Source: Clostridium saccharoperbutylacetonicum N1-4(HMT) (GTDB lineage Bacteria > Bacillota > Clostridia > Clostridiales > Clostridiaceae). From it: a stretch of DNA of 64,000 bases. Location: contig NC_020291.1 in assembly GCF_000340885.1 (NCBI RefSeq), forward strand, positions 805,001-869,000. The letters run 5' to 3'. Within the stretch, counting starts at the first letter, position 1, and every line of letters begins with the position of its first letter. The position numbers and the translations under genes were made by a program. Under the pieces are notes generated by a model. It was not told the DNA's origin, did not search any database, and saw only the letters and a program-made list of their open reading frames with translations. Shown here in pieces: positions 29,420 to 39,600 of this stretch.

Positions 29420-29455
29420 GATTTAAATTAATTTTAGAAAATGGAGATGAAAGTT

Positions 29456-30036
29456 ATGAATTTAGTTGAACAATTATTAAAAATAGATGCAGGTAAAATA
29501 GAAATTCCATCAAAGGAAGTAAAGCTTAAGCTTGCTAAGCTAGGAAACAAGGAAATTACCTTTACTTGTAATGCAATTTCTATGGAGAGATACAATGAAA
29601 TTCAAGAAAGAGTGTTACAAGTAGATAAGAAAGGAAATATTCAAGGTTTTGCTACAGCTCAAGCTAAGATAGAAACAGTTCTTGCAGGAGTGCCAGAGCT
29701 TAGATCAGAAGAACTTATGAAGCATTTTAAAGCTCCAACTCCAAAGGAACTTATGAATAAGATCTTCTTACCTGGTGAAGTTGATATTTTAGCAGATACT
29801 ATAAGTGAAATTTCAGGAGTAGAATCTACTAATAAAAAAGAAGATATAAAAAACTCATAAGCACTGATGAAACTGTAAATCTCTTATATTACTGCTGGAA
29901 ACTTCATGATAAGTGGCCAGCAGAAACAATTAATAGGGGATTTGGAGAAAAGATTATCATCAGTGCTTTTATTGAACAAGAAATTGAAGAGAAAATGAAA
30001 CAAATGGAAGCATTGTATCCAGGAGGTGATGATTAA
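29456..30036 (+). CDS. xkdN: Tail assembly chaperone XkdN with programmed -1 frameshift, module 2
   Basis: From ATG 29456 (after GGAGATG) the zero frame gives 134 residues ending at TAA 29858-29860. Just before the stop, A AAA AAC at 29848-29854 is in the correct X XXY YYZ phase. A -1 slip continues as KLISTDETVNLLYYCWKLHD and so on to a TAA at 30034-30036, for about 193 residues. The extension touches the tape-measure ATG. Long-tailed phages make gpG/gpGT-type chaperone pairs this way. A stem-loop begins 4 nt after the heptamer (see the separate entry). The zero-frame body (LLKIDAGKIEIPSKEVKLK) is the XkdN fold. Confidence 0.88.
29848..29968 (+). promoter_or_regulatory. -1 frameshift site and stimulatory stem, module 2 chaperone
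   Basis: The slippery heptamer A AAA AAC (29848-29854) is followed after 4 nt by AAGCACTGATGA (29859-29870), which is perfectly complementary to TCATCAGTGCTT at 29957-29968. The 12-bp stem closes a loop of 86 nt. The spacing is about right for a stimulatory structure, and the downstream arm lies inside the frameshift extension. Confidence 0.8.
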
Positions 30037-32631
30037 TGGCGTTTGAACTAGATTCAGCATTATTAAAAGTTGTTGATGGAGCTCAAAAAGCTCAAAAGGC
30101 AATTGATAGTTTATCACCTGTAGCTTCAAAAGCATCAGAAAGTGTGAAAGCAATTTCTAAAGCAGCAGAATCAGTAGATAAACTTGAAAGTAGTGTTAAA
30201 AATACAAGAGACGCAATAGGAAATACAACCTCAGCTGTTTCTAATTTTATACAAGCATGTACAGATAATAGTGGGGAAAGATCCTTTGAAAATATTGGAG
30301 AGAAAGCTAATGATGTAGTTAAATCAATATCTAATGTATCAAAAACAGTTAAAGATATGAAAACTAATTTTAATAATACAAAAGCTGAGATTGAAAATGT
30401 AAAAAACAGTGCAACGAATTTGTATAAGGCCTTTGCAAGTACAGATTTGGGTAAAAAATCTATTGGTTTTATAGGAAAACAGGCTTCCAAAGTAGCTCAA
30501 AAACTTCCTAAATCAAAGGGAGGTAAAGCCTCAGTAGTCTTAAATAAAGGTGGACAAGTAATAGGAAAGGCTGTTGATGGAGTTCAGAAAACTAAAAAGG
30601 CAATAGAAGGTCTAGCACCAGTGGCTTCAAAAGCAACAGAAAGTGTACAAGCAATAACTAAAGCATCAGAATCAGTAGGGAAAGTTAAAAGCAGCTTTAA
30701 TGATACAAAAGATGCAGTAGGAAATGTAAGAACTTCTGTTTCTGATTTAATGCAAACACTTACAAATAACAATGGACAAAGATCTATTGAAAATATTGGA
30801 CAGAAAGCTAAAGAGGTAGTTAAATCAATATCCAATGCATCAAAAACTGTTGAAGATTTGGCAACTAATTTTATTAATGCAAAAGATGAGATTAAAAATG
30901 TAAAAAGTACGGTGTCAGATTTGTATACAACCTTTAAAAATAATGATTTGGTCAAAAAAGCTACTGGCGGTATAGGGAAACGGGCTTCCAAAGTAGCTCA
31001 AAAAATTCCTAAATTAAATAGCGCTAAAGGGTCAAATACTGCAAAATCAGCTGGAATTGGTGGTAAAGTCTCTAGTGTAATGAATGTAGCTAAACAATCG
31101 ATGGGAAAAATTGGTTCATTAATTCCTTCTGTAACAGCACCATTACAAGGTCTAGCTGGAAGTTTTGGGAAAATTAAAGGTGTAGTTTCAAAGAGCTTTT
31201 CATCTATATTTGGAATCTTTACTAAATTGCCATTACCTCTTCAAATAGTAATTGGAGTAGTTGGACTACTCGCAGTTGCCTTTGCTACAAATTTTGGTGG
31301 AATAAGAGATAAAGTTAAAGCAGTAGTAACCTTTATTCAAGCTAACATGCCTAAAATAAAGAGTATAATCCAAAATGTATTTAAAGGAATTCAAGCAGTT
31401 TGGAACTTTATATTAAAACCAGTACTAACAGTTGCTATTCAAATTTTTGGGAAACTAATCAGCTTTGTAACAGCTAACTGGCCACTTATAAAGCAAACTA
31501 TTACAACGGTTATGACAGCTATTAAAACTGTGATTACAACAGTTTTAAATGTAGTAATGTCTTTTTGGAATGCACATGGACAAACTATAAAAGTGGTAGT
31601 AGGTGCTGTTTTTAATCATATAAAGCTTGTTATTACAACAGTATTAGCTGTAATAACAGGAGTAATTAAAGCTGTTATGCAAATAATAAATGGAAACTGG
31701 TCAGGTGCCTGGAATACTATAAAAGAAACAGTCTCAACAGTATTTAATGGAGCTGTTGATATTGTTAAAAATGTTATAAATGCAATAAGTGCAGTATTTA
31801 AAGATATAGCAAAAACAGCACTTACTTGGGGAAAAGATATGATAATGGGTATTGTTGATGGGATAAAAGGAGGAGTAAGCTATATTGAAGATGCAGTTAA
31901 AGGCGTAGCAGATAAAATAAGATCCTTTCTTCACTTCTCAGTCCCAGATCAAGGACCGTTAGAATTAGCGGCTTAGAATCGTGAGGTTCTTCGAAAAACA
32001 ATGTGAACTTGCAAATGCAAGGTGTGAGTTTTAATTAACTTGCTAACGTGGGAAATCTAAGTTTTGGTATAATAAGACTCAATTTAGAATGGGCATAGTG
32101 GCTTTTTTATTACACAAAATATGATAATCACGTGCCAAGCCTAGAAATAGGAAGGTGTAACGACTATCTCGAAAGAGAGTAGCTTTAAGGTGAAATTCCT
32201 TATTGCGAAGTGCATTGGCTCTTAATTTTAAGAGTATGATATAGTCTAATCCCACTATTTAAATAGTGTTAAAGTATCTCGAAAGAGAGGGTGCTAATGT
32301 AACAGATTACGAAAGCTGGATGCCAGACTTTATGAAGGGTATGGGACATGGAATTAAGGTTAACACTCATTTAGTAACTGAGCCTGTCAAAGACCTTTCA
32401 GTTGGAATAAAAACTAATATGAATGGCGGCTTATCTGGTGGAAGTAAATCCGGCAGTTTAGGTCTTAAAGGAAGTACAAATACAACCAAGGACAATAGTG
32501 CACAAAATGGTTTTGCAATAACTATAGCTAAACTTGCTGATTCTATAATAATCAGAGAAGAGGGTGATATAGATAAGATAGCAACAGCCCTAGCAAATAA
32601 GTTAAGTCAAACAGCACTTGGAATGGGTTAG
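30036..32631 (+). CDS. xkdO: Tape measure protein of module 2, split by a group I intron
   Basis: Exon 1 is 30036-31959 and exon 2 is 32300-32631. Joined they give 751 residues with Leu at the junction (T + TA), reading HFSVPDQGPLTDYESWMPDF, the conserved C-terminal motif of XkdO-type tape measures. Without splicing the protein stops 6 codons into the intron. The N-terminal half is coiled coil with a long internal duplication (about 1-155 and 180-335 are clearly alike: AQKAQKAIDSLSPVASKASE versus VQKTKKAIEGLAPVASKATE). A membrane-like hydrophobic region follows (about 390-470). Predicted tail length at 1.5 angstrom per residue is about 110 nm (inference). Confidence 0.88.
31960..32299 (+). 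ncRNA. Group I intron (340 nt, no homing endonuclease)
   Basis: Conserved core elements are present in order: P (CTAACGTGGGAAATCTAA, about 32043), Q (CGTGCCAAGCC, 32131), R (GTAACGACTATC, about 32157) and S (TGATATAGTC, 32237). GACTAT and ATAGTC pair as P7. The internal guide GAGGTTCTT just downstream pairs with exon AAGGACCGT: eight of nine positions, with one G-A mismatch next to the U-G. This puts U at the 5' splice site (31959) and G as the last intron base (32299). Splicing there restores the reading frame exactly. The extra P7-adjacent hairpin (CTCGAAAGAG) suggests subgroup IA; that assignment is tentative. Confidence 0.92.
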
Positions 32632-32644
32632 GAGGTAATTAGAA

Positions 32645-33124
32645 ATGATAGAATTTTGGCTTAATCAAGATAATGAATGGTTACAGCTGCCTGTGTCCCC
32701 TTCTAGTTATTCACTCAAAGTAGGTAATAATAATACAGTAATTAATGTTGAATCAGTTGGAGAATTAAATATTTTAGGAGAATCAAAGCTTTCAGAAATA
32801 TCTTTTGAAAGCTTTTTCCCTGCTCAGGAATATTATTTTTGCGCATATTCTGATATTCCTGCACCTATTGAATGTGTAGTTCAAATAGAGACTTGGAGAA
32901 AGAGCAAGAAACCTATAAGGGTAATTCTTACAGATACAGGCATTAATGATTTATTTTCCATAGAATCCTTTGAATATGGTGAAAAAGATGGAACTGGAGA
33001 TATATATTTTACTTTGGAACTAAAGCAATATAAGGTTTTAAAGTTAAATGAAAAAATTGTTGGACAGTGGGGGGCAAGTTTTAGTTTTACTAATTCAAAT
33101 AACATATTAGGGGGAAATTCATGA
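32645..33124 (+). CDS. XkdP-like baseplate protein lacking LysM, module 2
   Basis: 159 residues, AGGAGG site. It matches the N-terminal part of XkdP: EFWLNQDNEWLQLPVSPSSY, then LGESKLSEISFESFFPAQ and the ETWRKSKKPIRVILTDTG segment. The module 3 counterpart (46136) is longer by a LysM domain. Here the protein ends at that point, and the next 45 nt encode only a 17-codon frame starting at the overlapping ATG 33124 before the next gene, so the LysM appears to have been lost. It would sit at the tail hub between tape measure and XkdQ. Confidence 0.82.
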   Translation: MIEFWLNQDNEWLQLPVSPSSYSLKVGNNNTVINVESVGELNILGESKLSEISFESFFPAQEYYFCAYSDIPAPIECVVQIETWRKSKKPIRVILTDTGINDLFSIESFEYGEKDGTGDIYFTLELKQYKVLKLNEKIVGQWGASFSFTNSNNILGGNS

Positions 33125-33169
33125 TGCTTAGGTTAAATGAAAATAGTTCTAAAATGTTAGGTGAAAATT

Positions 33170-34174
33170 ATGATTAGGATATATAGCTTATACGATGGCT
33201 GGGATTTAACAGAAATAACAGCAGTATGTAAAAATGTTGAACTATCAGCCTCAGTTGATCAGCCAGCAAGAAAATGCACCTTTACTATGGCTTATTCTTT
33301 AACAGATAATAATCAACCAAGAGTTCAAATAGGACCTGGAACCTTAATTAGTATTATTGAAGAAGATTATGGAGAAATTTTTAGAGGAGAAGTTGTAGAT
33401 AGAACTTTAACAAGTTCTAGCCAAGAGGAGTCCTTCACTTGTTATGATTACATGAGATTTCTTATGAAGTCCTCAACTAGTATGAATATTAAAAATATGC
33501 CTCCAGAAGGCGTTGCAGCTAAATCTTGTGAAGAAGTTAATATAACAACAGGGGAGATAATCGCAACTGGAAAGCCTATAAATAGGCTTTGCCCAAATAA
33601 GACTTACTACAACATAATTATGGAATGCTATAGTGAAGCTAGTAAGCAAAATGGAAAACAATATATTCCCATAATGAGAGCAGATAAGTTAAGCATAATT
33701 GAAAAAGGACGGGTTGTTTCAAATTATGTTATTCAATCAAGTAAGGATGATACTTACAACAATAATTTGATTGATATGACTTATAAGGATTCATTAGAGA
33801 ATATGATAAATAGAGTTGTAATTTTTGATGCTGATAATAATTATGTGGATAAAGTAGAAAACTCAAGCCTTGTAAGTAGTTATGGACTTTTTCAAGACTC
33901 TTATTCAATAGAAGATGGTAAAGATCCATATAATGTAGCTCAAAATAAATTGTATGCTTTTGATGAAGAAATTGAACTTGAAGCTCTTGGAAATTATAGT
34001 TGCTTAACAGGTTATGCGGTTAAAACTAAGATCTGGTATCTAGGTTTGCTTAATAATGCAACAGTATATATTAATGCTGATACTCATACTTGGGAGTGTG
34101 GAACTGGAAAATATACCATGAAGCTTACAGTGAGTTTAAGTAACAAAATGGATTTACAGGAGGTTGATAGCTAA
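33170..34174 (+). CDS. xkdQ: XkdQ-type hub protein, module 2
   Basis: 334 residues from ATG 33170, 7 nt after AGGTG; a GTG three codons earlier is part of that site. It has the late-control gpD-like fold of XkdQ (ELSASVDQPARKCTFTMAYS, then GTLISIIEEDYGEIFRGEVVD). It forms the baseplate hub under the spike in contractile tails. It overlaps the next gene by one base. Confidence 0.87.
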   Translation: MIRIYSLYDGWDLTEITAVCKNVELSASVDQPARKCTFTMAYSLTDNNQPRVQIGPGTLISIIEEDYGEIFRGEVVDRTLTSSSQEESFTCYDYMRFLMKSSTSMNIKNMPPEGVAAKSCEEVNITTGEIIATGKPINRLCPNKTYYNIIMECYSEASKQNGKQYIPIMRADKLSIIEKGRVVSNYVIQSSKDDTYNNNLIDMTYKDSLENMINRVVIFDADNNYVDKVENSSLVSSYGLFQDSYSIEDGKDPYNVAQNKLYAFDEEIELEALGNYSCLTGYAVKTKIWYLGLLNNATVYINADTHTWECGTGKYTMKLTVSLSNKMDLQEVDS

Positions 34175-34536
34175 TGGACCCTTATGTAAAAATGCTTAAT
34201 TTAATGAAAACTAAAGGTGCAGAAAGTAATTCACCAACCATTAATATAGGTAAAATTATAGCTCCTCCACCTGAAATAATAATTCAAACTAATGATTTGC
34301 AGCTCTATAAGGATGATATTTTAATATCAGAAAGCTTAGTAGATTATAAGCAGGAAATAAGTATAAGCAGTGCAGCAAGTGGAGGAGTTTCCTGTGGAGG
34401 GCAGCTTCAAAATATTAGTATAGAGAAGCAAGAAATGCAATTTCATAAAATATTAAAAGTAGGAGATGAAGTTGCAGTGCTTCCTACAGCAGATAATCAA
34501 ACCTGGGTAGTTCTTTGTAAGGTGGTGAGATTATAA
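34174..34536 (+). CDS. xkdR: DUF2577 (XkdR) baseplate protein, module 2
   Basis: 120 residues. DPYVKMLNLMKTKGAESNSP opening and the end GDEVAVLPTADNQTWVVL are typical of DUF2577, an OB-fold-like protein of the PBSX-type spike region. A Ser/Gly stretch (ISSAASGGVSCGG) lies in the middle. It is in the fixed order Q-R-S-T. Confidence 0.82.
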   Translation: MDPYVKMLNLMKTKGAESNSPTINIGKIIAPPPEIIIQTNDLQLYKDDILISESLVDYKQEISISSAASGGVSCGGQLQNISIEKQEMQFHKILKVGDEVAVLPTADNQTWVVLCKVVRL

Positions 34537-34538
34537 AT

Positions 34539-34979
34539 ATGAACAGTGTATTACCAAAAGCAAATTTGAATTTATCAACTGTAATTGCTTCCTTTTCAGA
34601 TAAGCAAAAAGAAGTAACAATGCCCAAAGAATATGCTTGGGATTTTGATAAAAATGATTTTAAGCTTAAGGATGGAAAATTTCAAATTGTAGAAGGAATA
34701 GAAGCTTTAAAGATTTGGGTATGGAAAGCATTAAAAACAAGTAGAGCAACCTATCCAATTTATAGCAGCACTTATGGACAAGAAATTGAAAAGCTAGTAG
34801 GCAATGGGCTAAGTAAAAGCCTTATTGAAAGTGAAGCAAAGAGGTTGACTTTAGAATGCTTAAAGGAAAATGAGCATATTTTGAGCATCAAAAATTTTAA
34901 AGTAAGTAAAGAAAAGGATTTATTAAATATTTCATTTACAGCAGTAACTGATTGTGGGGAGGTGATAATTGATGTATGA
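34539..34979 (+). CDS. xkdS: XkdS baseplate wedge protein (DUF2634, gp25-like), module 2
   Basis: 146 residues. The middle segment KIWVWKALKTSRATYPIYSS and YGQEIEKLVG are hallmarks of DUF2634/XkdS, the gp25-like wedge protein that starts sheath polymerisation. It overlaps the XkdT gene by 8 nt. Confidence 0.88.
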   Translation: MNSVLPKANLNLSTVIASFSDKQKEVTMPKEYAWDFDKNDFKLKDGKFQIVEGIEALKIWVWKALKTSRATYPIYSSTYGQEIEKLVGNGLSKSLIESEAKRLTLECLKENEHILSIKNFKVSKEKDLLNISFTAVTDCGEVIIDV

Positions 34980-36060
34980 AAATAATACTGAAGAAGCTTT
35001 GAGAACACAAATGCTTAATGCTATTGATTCTGGAATATCTAAAAGCGAAGGATATTTTGTATACGATGCTATAGCACCAGCAGCAAAGAGGTTAGCTGAA
35101 TGTTATTCCACATTAGATACAATTTTGAAATTAGTATTTGGAGAGCCAGCACCAGAAATACCAGCTAAGGATTACGATAAATTTATAGATGAAGATGCGG
35201 CAAGGCATGGTTTAGAACGTAAGCAAGGATTTTATTCTGTAGGCAAAGTGACTTTTATAGGTTTAGAAGGTTCAATGATTTATGAAAATAGTATTGTTCA
35301 AACGGTTGAAGGCTTGAAATATAAGGTTATTTCTCAAGGAAAAATTACTGATGGAAAATGTACTCTAGAGATTAAGGCAATGGAATTAGGAGCTAAGTAT
35401 AATGTACCATCAAATTCTATAGTTCAAATTCCTATTAAAATAAATGGTATAACAAGCGTTAGTAATTTGGACCCAACTACTAGTGGAACTGATACTGAAA
35501 CTAGTGAAGAATTGTTGAAAAGAATTATAACAAAGGAAAGAGAAGAAAGCAGCAGTGGAAATATTTATGACTATGAAAAATGGGCAATGGAAGTTTCAGG
35601 CGTTGAATATGCTAAGGTAAAAGCACTATGGAATGGAAATGGAACTGTGAAAGTAATAGTTGCTGGGGAAAATGGTGCTCAATTAGATGATACTATAATT
35701 CAAAAAGTAAAGGCTCATATTGATCCACAAGATGGACTTGGAAGTGGTAAAGCTCCTATAGGTGCTACTGTAACAGTTGTTTCTGTTATGCCTATAGAGA
35801 TAAAAGTTAAGATTTCAGGCCTTGTTATAGAAGATAAATACAACTTAGATGATGTGAAGCTTAATATTAAAAAGTCTCTTGAAGATTATTTGAAAAAGGT
35901 ACCAGCAGGGGGAACAGTAAAGATAAATGCTGTGGAAGCTGTAATAGTAATGACAGAAGGAGTAAATGACATAACGTCAATTAGGATAAATGATGATACT
36001 AAAAATATAACTACTTTAGATGAGAATAAGGCAGCTTTGGGAGGCATTGATTATGAGTAA
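34972..36060 (+). CDS. xkdT: Baseplate J-like protein XkdT, module 2
   Basis: 362 residues from ATG 34972, 6 nt after GGGGAGGTGA. It has the baseplate-J pattern: a helical N-terminus (YDAIAPAAKRLAECYSTLDT), GTDTETSEELLKRIITKERE and SGNIYDYEKWAMEVSGVEYA, then GSGKAPIGATVTVVS. It is the gp6-like wedge component. It overlaps XkdU, as in other PBSX-type operons. Confidence 0.92.
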   Translation: MYENNTEEALRTQMLNAIDSGISKSEGYFVYDAIAPAAKRLAECYSTLDTILKLVFGEPAPEIPAKDYDKFIDEDAARHGLERKQGFYSVGKVTFIGLEGSMIYENSIVQTVEGLKYKVISQGKITDGKCTLEIKAMELGAKYNVPSNSIVQIPIKINGITSVSNLDPTTSGTDTETSEELLKRIITKEREESSSGNIYDYEKWAMEVSGVEYAKVKALWNGNGTVKVIVAGENGAQLDDTIIQKVKAHIDPQDGLGSGKAPIGATVTVVSVMPIEIKVKISGLVIEDKYNLDDVKLNIKKSLEDYLKKVPAGGTVKINAVEAVIVMTEGVNDITSIRINDDTKNITTLDENKAALGGIDYE

Positions 36061-36688
36061 AAATGCAGAAATGTTAAAAAGCTATGTTCCTTATGAAATA
36101 CAAAACAGTAATGTTTTTAATGAAATATTTAATTCTTATGGACAAGTGTTTGATAAATTAGGTATAGAGCTTTCAGATTTACTTTTGCAAATATTACCTC
36201 AAACTGCAGCAGAATGGGGCTTAAACCTTTGGGAAAAAAGAATTGGAATACAAACCAATACTTCTAAAACTATTGAGGAAAGAAGAGCAAGAATTTTAGC
36301 CAAACTTAGAAATAAGGGAACAACTACAGTTGAAGTAATAAAGCAAATCTGTAGAAGCTTTGCTTCAGAAGTTGAAGTGATTCAACATAACTCAGATTAT
36401 TATTTTGAAATAAATTTATTGAGCAGTACAGGATTTCCTTATGAACTAGAAAGTATGTATGACAATATAGATATTGTAAAACCAGCGCATCTAGGAACAA
36501 AATACAAATTAACATCACTTTCCAAAGCAGAAACTTATTATAGATTGGCAGCGACAACAGGAGAAGTTATAGTAGTTTATCCCTGGATTGCAAGAACAAT
36601 AAATGCAAATACGAAATTAGAAGTTGGAATAAGTCAAAATAAATCTTCAGAAAGTATGACAATATATCCAAGAAAGGGGAGAAAATAA
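36053..36688 (+). CDS. xkdU: XkdU/YmfQ (DUF2313) baseplate protein, module 2
   Basis: 211 residues from ATG 36053, 8 nt after GGGAGG. It has the family pattern LPQTAAEWGLNLWEKRIGIQ, ERRARILAKLRNKGTTTVE and VKPAHLGTKY. It is the tail-protein-I-like connector that links the wedge to the fibre. Its stop overlaps the fibre start. Confidence 0.9.
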   Translation: MSKNAEMLKSYVPYEIQNSNVFNEIFNSYGQVFDKLGIELSDLLLQILPQTAAEWGLNLWEKRIGIQTNTSKTIEERRARILAKLRNKGTTTVEVIKQICRSFASEVEVIQHNSDYYFEINLLSSTGFPYELESMYDNIDIVKPAHLGTKYKLTSLSKAETYYRLAATTGEVIVVYPWIARTINANTKLEVGISQNKSSESMTIYPRKGRK

Positions 36689-39600
36689 TGTCAGAAAATT
36701 TTTATACAATATTAACTGCAACTGGAAAAGCAAAATTAGCAAATTCAGCAGTTCTAGGCAGCAAAGTTAATTTTAAAACCTTAAAAGTAGGAGATGGAAA
36801 TGGAGCTTACTATGAACCAACAGAAAGCCAGACATCTTTAGTAAGAGAGGTATGGTCAGGAAATGTAAGCTCAATTTCCGTAGATGAAAATAATCCAAAT
36901 TGGATAGTAGCAGAGACACTGATACCAGCAACTATTGGAGGATTCTTCATTAGGGAAGCTGGTATTTTTGATGAGGATGGCGATTTGATTGCCATAAGTA
37001 AACTATCAGAAACCTATAAACCAGTAGTTTCTGAAGGAAGCATAAAGGATTTATGCATTAAGATCGTATTAGAAGTTAGCAACGTTGCAAGTGTTACCTT
37101 AAAGATTGATCCTACAGTGATTGTAGCGACTAGAAAGGATATTGATGTACTTCAAGCTAAAATGGATGCATCAAATGCTGAAACATCAGAAGAAATAAAG
37201 GAATTAGATAGCAAGCTTTCTGAACAGATATCAGAATTGGCCAATGAAATTTCCAATAAAAATGTAATAACTCCAGCTGTAGGTTATGGAATGAATAATG
37301 TAATTAAGAATGTAGGGGAAACAAGTGTGTCACCTAAGTTTACTATACAAGGGAAGACTGTTGTTAATTTACTTGGGAAAGATGGGAATTGTGAGGACTT
37401 AAGTAAATGGTATTCTAGTGGCGTAACAAGAGTATTAGATGTATCAAATAAAGTATTTGGCAATAATGGTATAAAAATAATTGAGAATTCGGCTAATAGT
37501 AATTGTGCCATAAGTTTAGATGTAACACCTTTTATAGATAAAACAAAATATTATTGCTTAAGTGGTTACTTAAAAAATGGAAATATTGATAGTAATTTTT
37601 ATATACAAATATCTGATAATGTATCTTATGCAATAAATTCAGTTGATGTTACTGATTCAACTAAGTTTAATAGGGTATTTCTTAAATATGATGCTAGCAA
37701 GATAGCACCTACAAGTACCAACAGATATGCATATGTAGGTGTAAGAGGAACAACTGTAGGGCAATATGGATACTTGGATGGAATAATGCTAGAAGAGATA
37801 ACAAAAGAACAGTATAGTGACCCTAACTTCCAGCCAAGTCCATATGTAGATTCTTATACATGTCTTCAAAATCCATATATAGAAGTAAGACATGATAACT
37901 TGGTTAGAAATGGTAATGGCGAAGAAGGAACTGCTTGGTGGCTGCCAATTAATTCTGGTGCAACATTAAGCCTATTAAATAGTAAATTAACATTAACAAC
38001 AACGTCTACGTATTTATGGGTTAGGCAACCAATTAATGTAAAACCTAACACGGACTATTATTTAGCTGGGAATGTAAGTGGTAATGTTAATCTTGTAATT
38101 GCTAAAGGAGACTTAACAGGAAATATATTGATAAATAATGGAACGTTTAACTCTGGAAATAACTCTGTTATAAACGTTGTTATTAACAATAATAACATTG
38201 GTACAGGAACAGCTGATTCTATCATGCTAGTAGAAGGAACTACAGCGCCAATATCATATAAATCATGTAGAATAGAAAGATGTGTTGTAGAAGGAAAATT
38301 TGCTGATGGAGATTCTTTAGTATTAGAGAATGGAGAAGTAACTGGACAAATAAATTGGAAACATAAATCTTTAATAGGAAAGGACTATGACTGGGAATTG
38401 CAAGGAGATTATACTGGATACAAGTGTTTAGATATTAGAACTCCAATTGCATCTGATAGAATAAATAAAGGGATAAATACTAACTATTCAGATTATGTTA
38501 TAACTAAGTACAATGGGGCTATTATTAGAAATATTAATGCAAGTGCGTGTATAGACTCTGGTTGGATAGGTTTAGGAGATCAAATAGGTGTGTGTGTAGC
38601 TGATTCAGAAAGTGGATGGACAGAAAGTATAAATCCAAACAATGATGAAGTAAAAGCATTTATGAATGGATGGAAAGCTATATGGAATAATGGAACTAGA
38701 TATATTGCGTGGGCAAGTATAATAGATAACTCTTTACCAAGTGTTATGAGTCAAAGTACAACTACTGCAACAGGAACAAGCACAACATCGCTACCCGTTG
38801 CAGATGGAACTAAATTTTCTGTTGGTGCTATTTGTGTATTTCATCCAAGTGGGTATTATCAAGTCGTTAATGTCAGTAGTATATCGGGAAACAACCTAAC
38901 TGTATCTAATCCAGTTTCATTTAATAATGGAGCAGTAGTAGGAAGCATTTCTGACAATGGAACAACCAATGTATCAGTATTAACCTACTGTAAGAACAAT
39001 GTAGCACCTAACTACGAAGGATATCAGCTACACTATAAATTAGCTACTCCAGAACCACTTACTGATGTTAATGCTAATATTCATGGGGATATTCCTAAAT
39101 TAGATGTAGGAGATAATTATTTATTATTAGATAGTGGAAGCGTATTAAATGAAGTCGCAAATCCACAATCTCACAATGCTTCAGATTATCAATATAAGAT
39201 AAACTCTAATTATTATGATGGCAAAACAGCATCATATTTAAAAAATAAAACTGAAATTATAAATGGCATATTTAGAAATGGTTTATGGGATTCAATGAAA
39301 TGGTTGATAAAGTCTCAATATGAGTATTCAGCATATGGAAATTGCGGAGCATATATAACAGCTACTAACTTTGACACCAACGCAACCTATACTGTAGATT
39401 ATAAAATTTTATCAACTATAGCACCTCAAATAGGATCTTTTATATTCAATTATGAACAAAATATAGTATCGGCTATTAATAATTTAGAAGACCAAATAGA
39501 TAATCGACAAGCACATGATAGTATTTTAGATACTCTGGTGGATTTAAGTATATACGAAAAAAAGGTAAATTGTTCGCTTTTTAATAGAGCTTCAAAATGT

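Noticed and set aside
31734..32040. Tape measure of module 2 as a pseudogene broken by a stop at 31974
   Set aside because: The intervening 340 nt has all group I intron core elements, and removal gives exact frame and motif restoration, so this is a split gene, not a broken one.
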